Assembly (NCBI RefSeq): GCF_009925085.1
Contig: NZ_JAABNR010000001.1
Location: forward strand, 186,001-250,000
Length of the DNA: 64,000 nucleotides
Direction of reading: 5' to 3'
From: Stagnihabitans tardus
GTDB taxonomy: Bacteria > Pseudomonadota > Alphaproteobacteria > Rhodobacterales > Rhodobacteraceae
A program made the position numbers and the translations under genes. This document shows, in pieces, positions 42,479 through 50,786 of the stretch (the stretch's first letter is position 1; every line of letters starts with the position of its first letter). The notes under the pieces are model-generated. The model saw only the letters and a list, made by a program, of their open reading frames with translations, had not been told where the DNA came from and did not search any database.

Positions 42479-43459
42479 TTATTGCAGCGCCTTGTCGGTG
42501 ATCTGGTGGGTCCAGGCACCCTCGGGCTCCTTGGTGATGACCGGGTCAGAGCCGCCCGCCATCAGGGTCGCCACGGTGCGCTTGTAGTCGGCCTCATCGA
42601 GCGCGCCGTTCGAGCCCGCCGTCAGCTTGGCCACTTCGCCCATCATGAACTTCTGGTGGGCTTCGGTCTGGGCGCCGGTCTGGTCGGCCTCCAGCACGAT
42701 CATCGCGGCCTCGTCCGGATTGGCCTCGGCATCCTTCCAGCCCTTCATCGAGGCGCGGACGAATTTGACCATCTTCTCTTCGAAAGCCGGATCTTTCAGA
42801 TTGTCTTCAAGCACATAGAGCCCGTCTTCCAGCGTCGCCACGCCCTGCTCTTCATACTTGAAGGTCACCAGGTCCTCGGCCTTGATCCCGGCATCCAGCA
42901 CCTGGCCATATTCGTTATAGGTCATGGTCGAGATGCAGGCGGCCTGCTTTTGCAGCAGGGGATCGACGTTGAAGCCCTGCTTCAGCACGGTGACGCCGCC
43001 CGGGCTGCCATCGGTCTTCAGACCCAGTTGCGACATCCAGGACAGGAAGGGATATTCGTTGCCGAAGAACCAGACGCCCAGGGTCTTGTCGGCGAAATCG
43101 GCGGGCGAGGCCACGCCGGTTTCCTTCAGGCAGGTCAGCATCAGGCCCGAGGATTTGAAGGGCTGGGCGATGTTCACCAGCGGAAGGCCCTTTTCGCGGG
43201 CCGCGAGCGCCGAGGGCATCCAGTCGATGATCACATCGGCACCACCGCCCGCGATGACCTGGGCGGGGGCGATATCGGGGCCGCCGGGCAGGATTTCGAC
43301 CTCGAGGCCCTCTTCCTTGTAATAGCCCTTGGCCTCGGCCACGTAATAGCCCGCGAACTGGGCCTGCGTCACCCATTTCAGCTGCAGCTTCACGGTTTCC
43401 GCCCAGGCGCCGCCGGACAGAAGCGCCAGGCCCATGGCCGTCATCATCAGTTTCTTCAT
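42479..43459 (-). CDS. ABC transporter substrate-binding protein (NMT1/THI5-like)
   Basis: 326-residue periplasmic binding protein. Start at MKKLMMTAMGLALLSGGAWA gives a signal peptide. The mature part has KLQLKWVTQAQFAGYYVAEAKGYYKEEGL and GGADVIIDWMPSALAAREKG, typical of SsuA/THI5-like proteins that bind pyrimidines, taurine or aromatic rings. Last gene of the operon that also encodes dihydropyrimidinase, so a pyrimidine or hydantoin ligand is inferred. Confidence 0.88.
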   Translation of the reverse strand: MKKLMMTAMGLALLSGGAWAETVKLQLKWVTQAQFAGYYVAEAKGYYKEEGLEVEILPGGPDIAPAQVIAGGGADVIIDWMPSALAAREKGLPLVNIAQPFKSSGLMLTCLKETGVASPADFADKTLGVWFFGNEYPFLSWMSQLGLKTDGSPGGVTVLKQGFNVDPLLQKQAACISTMTYNEYGQVLDAGIKAEDLVTFKYEEQGVATLEDGLYVLEDNLKDPAFEEKMVKFVRASMKGWKDAEANPDEAAMIVLEADQTGAQTEAHQKFMMGEVAKLTAGSNGALDEADYKRTVATLMAGGSDPVITKEPEGAWTHQITDKALQ

Positions 43460-43485
43460 TGGTAGACCTCCTTGTTTATCCGTCA

Positions 43486-44457
43486 TTATTTCCCCCTTTG
43501 CGAGGGATGCCAGAAGGTGACGCGGCGCTCTGCCGCGCTCACCAAACCGTAGAACACCGAACCGGCCAGGGCCGCCACGGCAATTTCAGCCCAGACGAGC
43601 GGAAGGGCAAGCTGGCCCACCGCGGTCGAGATGCGAAAGCCCATGCCCAGCGTCGGAGAGCCGAAATTTTCAGCCACGATAGCACCGATCAGCGCGAGGG
43701 TGGCGGCGATCTTCAGCCCGTTGAAGAGAAAGGGCATGGCGGCGGGCAGGCTCAGATAGCGCAAGCGCTGGGTGGGGGTCGCGCCCCAGGTCTCCATCAG
43801 GTCGCGCTGCATGCGGTCGGCGGCGGCGAGGCCTGCGACCATGTTCACCAGGACCGGGAAGAAGACCATGACGACGACGACGGCGGCCTTGGACTGCCAG
43901 TCGAAGCCGAACCACATGACCATGATCGGCGCGATGCCGACGATGGGCAGGGCCGAGACGAAATTCCCCACCGGCAAAAGCCCGCGCCGCAGGAAGGGCA
44001 CGCGGTCGACGAGCACCGCGACCAGCACCGCCGCCGCCGCGCCCATGACATAGCCCGTCACGGCGCCCTTGAGCACGGTCTGGATGAAATCGTCGCGCAG
44101 GAGGTCGAGGTTGGCCAGGATGGCGCCCCAGATCGCCGAGGGCGCGGGCAGGATGACCTCGGGGACCTCGAACGCCCGCGTCAGGACCTCCCATAGCCCA
44201 AGGGCGAAGAGGCCGCCGAGGACGGGGACCAGCACCTGGGCCAGGCGCGGCGCGCGGCGGATGGCCAGGCGCGAGAGGTCCCAGGCGAAGAGGACGGCCG
44301 CCGCCAGCATCAGCCAGAAGCTCCAGCCAGGGCCGTATTGCGGCGCGTCGATCTGGCCCACCGAAGACCGCGCCCAGAGGAAGGCCAGGACCACGAGGCC
44401 CACCCCTCCGGCAACCGCGATGACGCCTTCGCGCAGCGCAAGTGCAGAGCTCTTCAT
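43486..44457 (-). CDS. ABC transporter permease (second of pair)
   Basis: 323-residue inner-membrane permease with about seven hydrophobic segments; the transport core ends with the EAA loop (METWGATPTQRLRYLSLPAA) typical of NitT/TauT-type systems. An N-terminal extension of two hydrophobic segments precedes the core. Starts on a 4-bp overlap with the preceding permease. Confidence 0.87.
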   Translation of the reverse strand: MKSSALALREGVIAVAGGVGLVVLAFLWARSSVGQIDAPQYGPGWSFWLMLAAAVLFAWDLSRLAIRRAPRLAQVLVPVLGGLFALGLWEVLTRAFEVPEVILPAPSAIWGAILANLDLLRDDFIQTVLKGAVTGYVMGAAAAVLVAVLVDRVPFLRRGLLPVGNFVSALPIVGIAPIMVMWFGFDWQSKAAVVVVMVFFPVLVNMVAGLAAADRMQRDLMETWGATPTQRLRYLSLPAAMPFLFNGLKIAATLALIGAIVAENFGSPTLGMGFRISTAVGQLALPLVWAEIAVAALAGSVFYGLVSAAERRVTFWHPSQRGK

Positions 44458-45338
44458 TGCGCCATCCCCATCTTTTTCAGAACCAGCCGCTCGACGCCGG
44501 CCATCACCACCACCAGAACCCCCGCCAGGATCGCCGCCGCGAACAGCGCGGCCCAGACGATGATGGGCGATCCGAATTGCGAGCCGATCAGCATCCGCGC
44601 GCCAAGCCCCTCGATGGCGCCGGTGGGGAGTTCCCCCACGATGGCACCGACGAGCGAGGCCGCGATGCCCACCTTCAGCGAGGCGAAAAGGTAAGGCATC
44701 GAGGAGGGCAGCCGCAGCAGCCGAAAGGTCTGGATCTCGGAGGCGCCATAGGTCTTCAAGAGGTCCAGCTGCATCTGGTCGGGCGCCCGCAGCCCCTTGA
44801 CCATGCCGACCAGGACCGGGAAATACGACAGGTAAGCGGCGATGATGGTCTTGGAGACGAGCTGGTTTTCGACGCCGATGCGCTCTCCGAAGCCCAGGGT
44901 GTTGGAGAGGACCACGATCATCGGCGCCAGCGCCACGACCGGGATGGTCTGCGAAATCACCGCCCAGGGCATGAGGCCAAGCTCGATCACGCGCGAGCGG
45001 ACGATGCCAACGGCCATCAGGCAGCCCAGGACCGTGCCGAAGACAAAGCCCCAGAAGGTCGCGGTCAGGGTCACAAGCCCATGATAGACCAGCGATTTCT
45101 TCGAGCTCGGCGCCCAGGCCGTCAGCCCCTTCCAAAGCTCCCCCGCCACCTGGTGCGGCGGCGGCAGGACGGGACGCTCCTGCGCCATCGTGTCGGACAG
45201 GAGGAGCGCCATGGTGACCTCGGTCCCGTTGCGGGAGGCCTGGTCATAGGTCCAGGCCGCGTTGAGCCAGACCGCCCCCGCATACCACAGCGCCAGGATC
45301 AGGCCGAGAACGGCCAGGACAGGACCCGCATTGCGCAT
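44454..45338 (-). CDS. ABC transporter permease (first of pair)
   Basis: 294-residue permease of the NitT/TauT type, with one N-terminal hydrophobic segment, a periplasmic stretch (WTYDQASRNGTEVTMALLLSD), then the core with the EAA loop (LLKTYGASEIQTFRLLRLPSS). Two different permease genes imply a heterodimeric channel. Its ATG overlaps the preceding gene's stop by one base. Confidence 0.87.
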   Translation of the reverse strand: MRNAGPVLAVLGLILALWYAGAVWLNAAWTYDQASRNGTEVTMALLLSDTMAQERPVLPPPHQVAGELWKGLTAWAPSSKKSLVYHGLVTLTATFWGFVFGTVLGCLMAVGIVRSRVIELGLMPWAVISQTIPVVALAPMIVVLSNTLGFGERIGVENQLVSKTIIAAYLSYFPVLVGMVKGLRAPDQMQLDLLKTYGASEIQTFRLLRLPSSMPYLFASLKVGIAASLVGAIVGELPTGAIEGLGARMLIGSQFGSPIIVWAALFAAAILAGVLVVVMAGVERLVLKKMGMAQ

Positions 45339-45670
45339 CAGACGCCTCCTTTCGGCCAGGCGATCATGGCGATGGAGACGATCCCCAGGACCACGCCCGC
45401 CACCTGCAAGGAGGTGGGCCGCTCGCCGAAGAAGAGAAAGGCGATCAGCGTGATGGCGACCAACTGGAAGACCAGGCTCAGCGCAAGGGCAAGGCCGAGC
45501 CCGTTGCCCTGCATGACCTTGACCATGAGGAAATTCCCCAGGCAGAAGGCGGCCAGGGCTGCGATGAGGATCAGGGGCTTTTGGCCTGTCGCATAGGTTT
45601 TCAGGAGGGAATTCGCCACCATGAAGACGCCGGTGGAGATCGCGAGGTATGTCAGGGTGACGGCGTTCAT
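45338..45670 (-). CDS. Small EamA/SMR-like membrane transporter
   Basis: 110 residues, four predicted transmembrane segments, ending GVVLGIVSIAMIAWPKGGV. The pattern (LGNFLMVKVMQGNGLGLALALSLVFQLVAITLIAFLFFGERPT) matches half-size EamA/SMR transporters. It lacks the SMR glutamate in its first helix. Position inside the uptake operon suggests export of a by-product or a subunit role, but this is a guess. Confidence 0.7.
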   Translation of the reverse strand: MNAVTLTYLAISTGVFMVANSLLKTYATGQKPLILIAALAAFCLGNFLMVKVMQGNGLGLALALSLVFQLVAITLIAFLFFGERPTSLQVAGVVLGIVSIAMIAWPKGGV

Positions 45671-45684
45671 GACTGCACCCTCGC

Positions 45685-45734
45685 CTGGGGGCGCTGCCCC
45701 CAGACCCCCGGGAATATTTGGGCCAAATTGAAAG
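45685..45734. repeat. Dispersed intergenic repeat (copy 3)
   Basis: Hairpin CTGGGGGC/gct/GCCCCCAG (45685-45703), then CCCCCGGGAATATTTGGGCC and AAATTGAAAG to 45734. Lies inside the operon, between the ATPase gene and the small transporter gene. Confidence 0.75.
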
Positions 45735-45799
45735 CCATGAGGGGGCTTTGGCGGCCGGGGGCGCAGGGGCGTATCTGGGCAAGTATGAAAGAGGGGCGC

Positions 45800-46612
45800 T
45801 CAGTCATGGGCGTGACCGGCGCGCAGGCCCTCGCGGACGCGGTGGGCGATTTCGATGAACTCGGGCGTGTCGCGGATGTCGAGGGGGCGGTGCTTCGGCA
45901 GGGGGCTGTCGATGACATCGGTGATACGGCCCGGGCGCGGCGACATGACGACGATCTTGGTCGAAAGATAAACCGCCTCGGGGATGGAATGGGTGACGAA
46001 GCCGATGGTTTTGCCGGTGCGGGCCCAGAGGTTCAGGAGCTCTTCGTTCAACCGGTCGCGGACGATTTCATCGAGCGCTCCGAAGGGTTCGTCCATCAGG
46101 AGGATATCGGCGTCGAAGGCGAGCGCCCGGGCGATCGAGGCGCGCTGCTGCATGCCGCCCGAAAGCTGCCAGGGGAATTTCTGGCCAAAGCCCTTGAGGT
46201 CGACGAGGTCGAGGACACGCTGGGTGCGCTCTTCTTGTTCGTCCTTGGAAAATCCCATGATTTCAAGGGGCAGCGAGATGTTCTTGGCGATGGTGCGCCA
46301 CGGGTAAAGGCCCGCCGCCTGGAAGACATAGCCATAGGCGCGTTTGCGGCGCGCCTCGTCGGGGGTCATGCCGTTGACGGTCAGGGTGCCGGAGGTCGGA
46401 TGCTCCAGGGCCGCGATGGCGCGCAGGAAGGTCGTCTTGCCGCAGCCCGAGGGCCCGATGAAGCTGACGAAATCGCCCTGGTTGATCGTGAGGTTCACGT
46501 CCTTCAGCGCCTGGACCGGGCCGTCATTCGTCTGGAAGACCAGGTTGACGCCCCTGGCCTCTATGGCGGGGGCGGTTTGCTGGCCCGGGGCTGGCTTTGC
46601 GGTTTGGCTCAA
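45800..46612 (-). CDS. ABC transporter ATPase (NitT/TauT type)
   Basis: 270-residue ATPase with Walker A GPSGCGKTT (53-61), signature LSGGMQQRASIA, Walker B ILLMDEP and the switch histidine in VTHSIPEAVYLS. Partners are the two permeases and the binding protein downstream. Its start overlaps the preceding gene's stop by 4 bp. Confidence 0.92.
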   Translation of the reverse strand: MSQTAKPAPGQQTAPAIEARGVNLVFQTNDGPVQALKDVNLTINQGDFVSFIGPSGCGKTTFLRAIAALEHPTSGTLTVNGMTPDEARRKRAYGYVFQAAGLYPWRTIAKNISLPLEIMGFSKDEQEERTQRVLDLVDLKGFGQKFPWQLSGGMQQRASIARALAFDADILLMDEPFGALDEIVRDRLNEELLNLWARTGKTIGFVTHSIPEAVYLSTKIVVMSPRPGRITDVIDSPLPKHRPLDIRDTPEFIEIAHRVREGLRAGHAHD

Positions 46613-47127
46613 TTGGTTCCTCCGAAGACGGCTTCCGCGTTGACGCGGGTTTTTCTGATTGTGCGGGCGGCGAGCACGGCGGCGGCGAGGAGCGGCAGGC
46701 CGAGGGTGGCGTAGGAGAACAAGGTTGCCATGAACAGCACCTCGACGGGCGCAGGCCCATTGTCGAATTCACCGCCGTTGAACCCCTCCATCACCGCAAT
46801 CACCACGACTGCTGCCAGGCCCGAGCACAGCGGCGCGGCCATGAGCGCCACGACGCGCCCGAGCCAGGGGCGCAGGTCAAGGCTCTGGCAGAGGGCAAAG
46901 GCCAGGCCGTAGCCGAGGCTGGCGGTGACGAGGAAATAAGCTCCGACAACGGCAAGGGGGAAGAGCACCTCGGAGGACATGCGCGCATATTGGAGATCAC
47001 CGCTGAACCCGAGATAGATGATGAAAAGCCCCGCCTCGATGGCCACGCCGCAAAGCACGACGATGACGGATTGCGCGTAGATCGCGTCGAAGCCCATGCG
47101 GTCGTGGAGGAGGGGGAGCAGGGTCAT
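46609..47127 (-). CDS. Membrane protein of unknown function in pyrimidine operon (172 aa)
   Basis: 172 residues, four or five hydrophobic segments (YAQSVIVVLCGVAIEAGLFIIYLGF, VLFPLAVVGAYFLVTASLGYGLAFAL, VVALMAAPLCSGLAAVVVIAV, LGLPLLAAAVLAA). Start at MTLLPLLHDR; a 14-codon extension is possible. Coupled to the ATPase gene by a 4-bp overlap. No family recognised. Confidence 0.65.
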   Translation of the reverse strand: MTLLPLLHDRMGFDAIYAQSVIVVLCGVAIEAGLFIIYLGFSGDLQYARMSSEVLFPLAVVGAYFLVTASLGYGLAFALCQSLDLRPWLGRVVALMAAPLCSGLAAVVVIAVMEGFNGGEFDNGPAPVEVLFMATLFSYATLGLPLLAAAVLAARTIRKTRVNAEAVFGGTN

Positions 47128-47218
47128 GCGACGGTTCCCTCCGTGGGGCCTTTGGCCTGCCCGGAGCACCGCTGCACTGCTCGGCCCTGGGACCCCAAGC
47201 CGCTCTTGGACCCTTGTC

Positions 47219-47671
47219 TCATGGCTTCAGCTCCTCGGTGGCGCCGAAGGCGCAGAGGGTCAGGGACCAGGCCAGGCCCGTGGTCCCCAAGATCCAGCCG
47301 CCGAAGATCGCCACCTGCCGCACACCGGGCCAGTCCCCGCCGCCAAAGGTGACCGAAGATGCCGCTGCGGTCAGGACGAAGGCCATTGCGGCCGACAGGC
47401 TTGCCGCAAGGGGCCGGAGCGCAAAGCGGTGGCCGAGGCGGAACAGCACGGCGTTCCAGAGGATCATCAAGGGCAGCCAAGCCAGGGCACCGAAGATCAA
47501 TCCGCCAAGGCCCATCATCAGGGCTGTGCCAAGGTGCACGGAAAGGGCGACCCCGTCGTCCTTTAACGTAATTAGGCTGAACAGGGCCGACAGCAAAGCT
47601 CCTGAAAGGAAGCTGGTCAGCATCCCGACTGCAGCTATGCGCCAATAGAGCCTGTCCGTATAGCCCTGCAC
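47219..47671 (-). CDS. Membrane protein of unknown function in pyrimidine operon (150 aa)
   Basis: 150 residues, four hydrophobic segments, GTG start (MQGYTDRLYWRIAAVG) three bases after the hydA stop. C terminus LTLCAFGATEELKP. No family recognised. Its position directly after hydA and before a second small membrane protein suggests cotranscription. Confidence 0.6.
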   Translation of the reverse strand: MQGYTDRLYWRIAAVGMLTSFLSGALLSALFSLITLKDDGVALSVHLGTALMMGLGGLIFGALAWLPLMILWNAVLFRLGHRFALRPLAASLSAAMAFVLTAAASSVTFGGGDWPGVRQVAIFGGWILGTTGLAWSLTLCAFGATEELKP

Positions 47672-47674
47672 CCC

Positions 47675-49126
47675 TTACACCCCCGTCGCCGGGATGCCCG
47701 TCCGCGCCACCGGACGCGGGGCGGTCAGGTCTTTCCACTGGCTCAGCGCGCGGTTCACGGCCGGGCGCGCCTCGCGGGCGACGAACTTCCCATGGCCCTC
47801 GCGGGTCTCCACCTTGCCGTCGTTGATCGCCACATGGCCGCGCGTCATTGTATAGCGCGGCAGGCCCTTGACCTTTTGGCCCTCGAAGACGTTGTAGTCG
47901 ATGGCGGATTGCTGGGCCGAGGCCGTGATGGTCTTCTCCTTCTCGGGGTCCCAGACGACCAGGTCGGCATCGGCGCCCACGAGGACCGCGCCCTTCTTGG
48001 GATACATGTTCAGGATCTTGGCGATATTGGTCGAGGTCACCGCCACGAATTCGTTGGGCGTGAGCCGCCCCGTCGCCACGCCATGCGTCCAGAGCATCGG
48101 CATCCGGTCCTCGAGCCCCCCAGTGCCATTGGGGATCTTGGCGAAGTTGCCGAGGCCGAAGCGCTTTTGCTCGGTGGTGAAGGCGCAGTGGTCGGTGGCC
48201 ACGCAAGAGAGGCTCCCGGACTGCAGACCCGCCCAAAGGCTGTCCTGGTGCTGCTTGTTGCGGAACGGGGGCGACATGACGCGGCGGGCGGCATGGTCCC
48301 AATCGGGGTGGAAATACTCGCTCTCATCCAGCGTCAGGTGCTGGATCAGGGGCTCGCCCCAGACGCGCTTGCCAGCTTGGCGGGCGCGGCGGATGGCCTC
48401 ATGGGCCTCCTCACACGAGGTATGGACAACGTAGAGCGGCACTCCCGCCATGTCGGCGATCATGATGGCGCGGTTGGTGGCCTCGCCCTCGACCTGGGGC
48501 GGGCGCGAATAGGCATGGGCCTCGGGGCCCACGTTGCCTTCCGCGATCAGCTTCGCCGTCAGCTCCGCCACCACGTCGCCATTCTCGGCGTGCACCATGG
48601 CGAGGCCGCCGAGGTCTCCGACGCGGCGGAAGGACTGGAAGAGCTCGTCGTCATTGACCATCAAGGCGCCCTTGTAGGCCATGAAATGCTTGAAGGAGGT
48701 CATGCCGGCCTTCACGGAGGCCGCCATGTCCTCCCAGACCTTCTCGCCCCACCAGGTGACGGCCATGTGGTAGGAATAGTCGCAAGAGGCGCGGCCGGAT
48801 TTGTTGTGCCACATTTGGGCTGCGTCCATCAGCCCCTGGCCCTGGCCCGGCAGGACGAAGTCGACGACCATGGTCGTGCCGCCCGACAGCGCCGCGCGGG
48901 TGCCGGATTCGAAGTCATCGGCCGAATAGGTGCCCATGAAGGGCATCTCGAGATGGGTATGCGGGTCGATCCCGCCCGGCATGACGTAAGCCCCGGTCGC
49001 GTCGAGCTCGGTGCCGCCCTTGAGGCCCTGCCCGATCTCGGTGATCACCCCGTTCTCGATGCGGACATCGGCCTTGTAAGTCAGATCCGCCGTGACGATG
49101 GTGCCGTTCTTGATGATGGTGGTCAT
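47675..49126 (-). CDS. hydA: Dihydropyrimidinase / D-hydantoinase
   Basis: Hydrolyses dihydrouracil and dihydrothymine (or 5-substituted hydantoins) to N-carbamoyl products, the second step of reductive pyrimidine breakdown. 483 residues; metal-binding DPHTHLEMPF (His56, His58), the segment SFKHFMAYKG that holds the carboxylated lysine, AMVHAENGD, VVHTSC and ATDHCAFT. GGAG inside the end of the preceding gene provides its ribosome binding site. The N-carbamoyl hydrolase for the next step is encoded two genes upstream. Confidence 0.95.
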   Translation of the reverse strand: MTTIIKNGTIVTADLTYKADVRIENGVITEIGQGLKGGTELDATGAYVMPGGIDPHTHLEMPFMGTYSADDFESGTRAALSGGTTMVVDFVLPGQGQGLMDAAQMWHNKSGRASCDYSYHMAVTWWGEKVWEDMAASVKAGMTSFKHFMAYKGALMVNDDELFQSFRRVGDLGGLAMVHAENGDVVAELTAKLIAEGNVGPEAHAYSRPPQVEGEATNRAIMIADMAGVPLYVVHTSCEEAHEAIRRARQAGKRVWGEPLIQHLTLDESEYFHPDWDHAARRVMSPPFRNKQHQDSLWAGLQSGSLSCVATDHCAFTTEQKRFGLGNFAKIPNGTGGLEDRMPMLWTHGVATGRLTPNEFVAVTSTNIAKILNMYPKKGAVLVGADADLVVWDPEKEKTITASAQQSAIDYNVFEGQKVKGLPRYTMTRGHVAINDGKVETREGHGKFVAREARPAVNRALSQWKDLTAPRPVARTGIPATGV

Positions 49127-49127
49127 T

Positions 49128-49421
49128 TTAGGTGCTCCGGAATATCAAGGGGGAAACCGTCCAGACCTTGGCCTCGCGCGACAACTGGAAGCCTGCGGGA
49201 AGGTCAAGAAGCGTCGGTATCGAGGGATCGCTGGCAAGAAGATGCTTCAGGCCAACGATTTTCCAGGCTTCGCCGTCAGTGAAATCATCGTCTTCTTCTC
49301 CACAGCACATCCAAAGGTCTCCGTCCAGTTCTAGCCAGACCCTCTCCACGCTGCGTTCGCCCGCCGCGAGATGGCTGCAAATATACGTCGCAAAGTTGGG
49401 AGGAAGGTCGCCGAGCCTCAC
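49128..49421 (-). CDS. Small protein, DUF2185/Imm33-like
   Basis: 97 residues with a GTG start (VRLGDLPPNFATY) that overlaps the amidase stop (GTGA) and a stop one base before the hydA ATG, so it sits exactly between the two catabolic genes. The pattern WMCCGEEDDDF...DPSIPTLLDLPAGFQL resembles the DUF2185 / Imm33-like fold (GxEDDE...DPxIxxLLxxPxG). Related proteins are known as putative immunity proteins and as standalone proteins of unknown role. The longer open frame upstream overlaps the amidase and is Gly-rich shadow sequence. Confidence 0.6.
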   Translation of the reverse strand: MRLGDLPPNFATYICSHLAAGERSVERVWLELDGDLWMCCGEEDDDFTDGEAWKIVGLKHLLASDPSIPTLLDLPAGFQLSREAKVWTVSPLIFRST

Positions 49422-50668
49422 TCGACAACCTCCGCCACCTGCAAGACCGCATGCAGCATCACATCCGCCCCCGCCGCCGCCCATTCGGGGAAGATCAGCT
49501 CGGCCTCGTTGTGGCTCAGGCCATCGACGCAGGGGCACATGATCATCGTCGTGGGCGCCACGCGGTTGATCCAGCAGGCGTCATGGCCTGCACCGCTCAC
49601 GATGTTCATGTGCGAATAGCCCAGGCGCTCGGCTTGGGTGCGGACGATCTCGACCAGGGAGGGGTCGAAGGTGACGGGGTCGAAATGGCCTACCGCCTCA
49701 ATCGCAATCCCGAGGCCCAGCTCGGCGGCCACCGCATGGGCCGCGCGTTCGACCTCGCCGCGCATCAGGGTCAGTTTCTCCAACTCGGGCGAGCGGATAT
49801 CGACCGTGAAGACAACCTTCCCCGGGATCACGTTGCGCGAGTTCGGGAAGACCTTCACCTGCCCCACCGCGCCCACCGCGTTCGGCTGGTGGGCCATGGC
49901 GATCTGATGCACCCTTTCGGTGATCCGCGCCATGCCAAGCCCCGCATTCACCCGCATCGCCATCGGCGTCGAACCGGTATGGGCATCCTTCCCCGTCAGG
50001 GTGATCTCCAGCCACCAGAGCCCCTGCCCGTGCGTCACCACGCCAATCGTCTTGCCCTCGGCCTCGAGGATCGGGCCCTGCTCGATATGGAGTTCAAACA
50101 TGGCCTTCATCTTGCGGGCGCCGGTGACCTCGGACCCAACCCAGCCGATCCGCGCCAGCTCCTCGCCGAAGAGCTTGCCGTCGAGGTCCTTTCGGCCCTT
50201 GGCATAGTCCTCGGTATGCAGCCCCGCGAAGACCCCGGAGGCCAGCATGGCAGGGGCAAAGCGGGCGCCCTCTTCGTTGGTCCAGTTGGTCACCACGATG
50301 GGATGCTTGGTGCGAATCCCGAGGTCGTTCATCGTCCGCACGACCTCGAGCGCACCCAGCACCCCCAGGACCCCGTCATACTTGCCCCCCGTGGGCTGGG
50401 TATCTAGGTGCGAGCCCATATAGACCGGCAGCGCAGAAGGATCCTCCCCTGCCCGCGTCATGAACATGTTGCCCATCGTGTCGACGCCCATGGTCATGCC
50501 TGCCGCCTCGCACCAGGACTGGAAGAGCCTGCGCCCCTCGGCATCGGCATCGGTCAGGGTCTGGCGGTTGCAGCCCCCCGCAACCCCCGGCCCGATCAGG
50601 GCCATATCTTCCAGGCTCTGCCACAGACGCGCAGAATTGATGCGATGATTGCCGCCGCTGACCGCCAT
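49418..50668 (-). CDS. N-carbamoyl-amino-acid hydrolase / beta-ureidopropionase (M20 family)
   Basis: Probably hydrolyses N-carbamoyl-beta-alanine to beta-alanine, CO2 and ammonia, the last step of reductive pyrimidine catabolism. 416 residues from MAVSGGNHRINSARLW; metal-binding GSHLDTQPTGGKYDG, TNWTNEEGARF, ELHIEQGPILE, and SGAGHDACWI. First gene of the minus-strand operon; two RutR-like palindromes lie 53-98 bp upstream of its start. An L-carbamoylase role on hydantoin products is the alternative. Confidence 0.9.
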   Translation of the reverse strand: MAVSGGNHRINSARLWQSLEDMALIGPGVAGGCNRQTLTDADAEGRRLFQSWCEAAGMTMGVDTMGNMFMTRAGEDPSALPVYMGSHLDTQPTGGKYDGVLGVLGALEVVRTMNDLGIRTKHPIVVTNWTNEEGARFAPAMLASGVFAGLHTEDYAKGRKDLDGKLFGEELARIGWVGSEVTGARKMKAMFELHIEQGPILEAEGKTIGVVTHGQGLWWLEITLTGKDAHTGSTPMAMRVNAGLGMARITERVHQIAMAHQPNAVGAVGQVKVFPNSRNVIPGKVVFTVDIRSPELEKLTLMRGEVERAAHAVAAELGLGIAIEAVGHFDPVTFDPSLVEIVRTQAERLGYSHMNIVSGAGHDACWINRVAPTTMIMCPCVDGLSHNEAELIFPEWAAAGADVMLHAVLQVAEVVE

Positions 50669-50720
50669 TTTCGTCTCCCTGTCGCCTGAGGGTCTTAACG
50701 CCCTTGCCGCGACTCTTTTC

Positions 50721-50736
50721 CTGACCTTATGGTCAG
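50721..50736. promoter_or_regulatory. RutR-like operator 1
   Basis: CTGACCTTATGGTCAG is a perfect palindrome (arms CTGACC/GGTCAG with TTAT between) and resembles the E. coli RutR consensus TTGACCA-N2-TGGTCAA. Lies between the divergent amidase and tetR genes. Confidence 0.8.
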
Positions 50737-50750
50737 AGTGAACGCCCGAC

Positions 50751-50766
50751 CTGACCAATCGGTCAA
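50751..50766. promoter_or_regulatory. RutR-like operator 2
   Basis: CTGACCAATCGGTCAA, arms TGACC/GGTCA (14-bp core 50752-50765). Same spacing as operator 1; the centres are 30 bp apart, about three helical turns. It lies 21 bp before the tetR start, suggesting autoregulation. Confidence 0.8.
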
Positions 50767-50786
50767 GATAAATTTGCAGGGAAGCG

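Noticed and set aside
40262-43465. A 1067-codon plus-strand open frame through the tandem array and over fliM and the binding-protein gene.
   Set aside because: It crosses tandem units in shifting frames and is antisense to two well-supported genes; no domain is recognisable.
45338-45670. Quaternary-ammonium (EmrE-type) multidrug transporter.
   Set aside because: Four short helices fit, but the essential glutamate of the first helix is not present; a half-size EamA-like protein fits better.
49422-49538. Longer N terminus for the DUF2185-like protein.
   Set aside because: It would overlap the amidase coding region by more than 100 bp and is Gly-rich shadow; the GTG overlapping the amidase stop is a better start.
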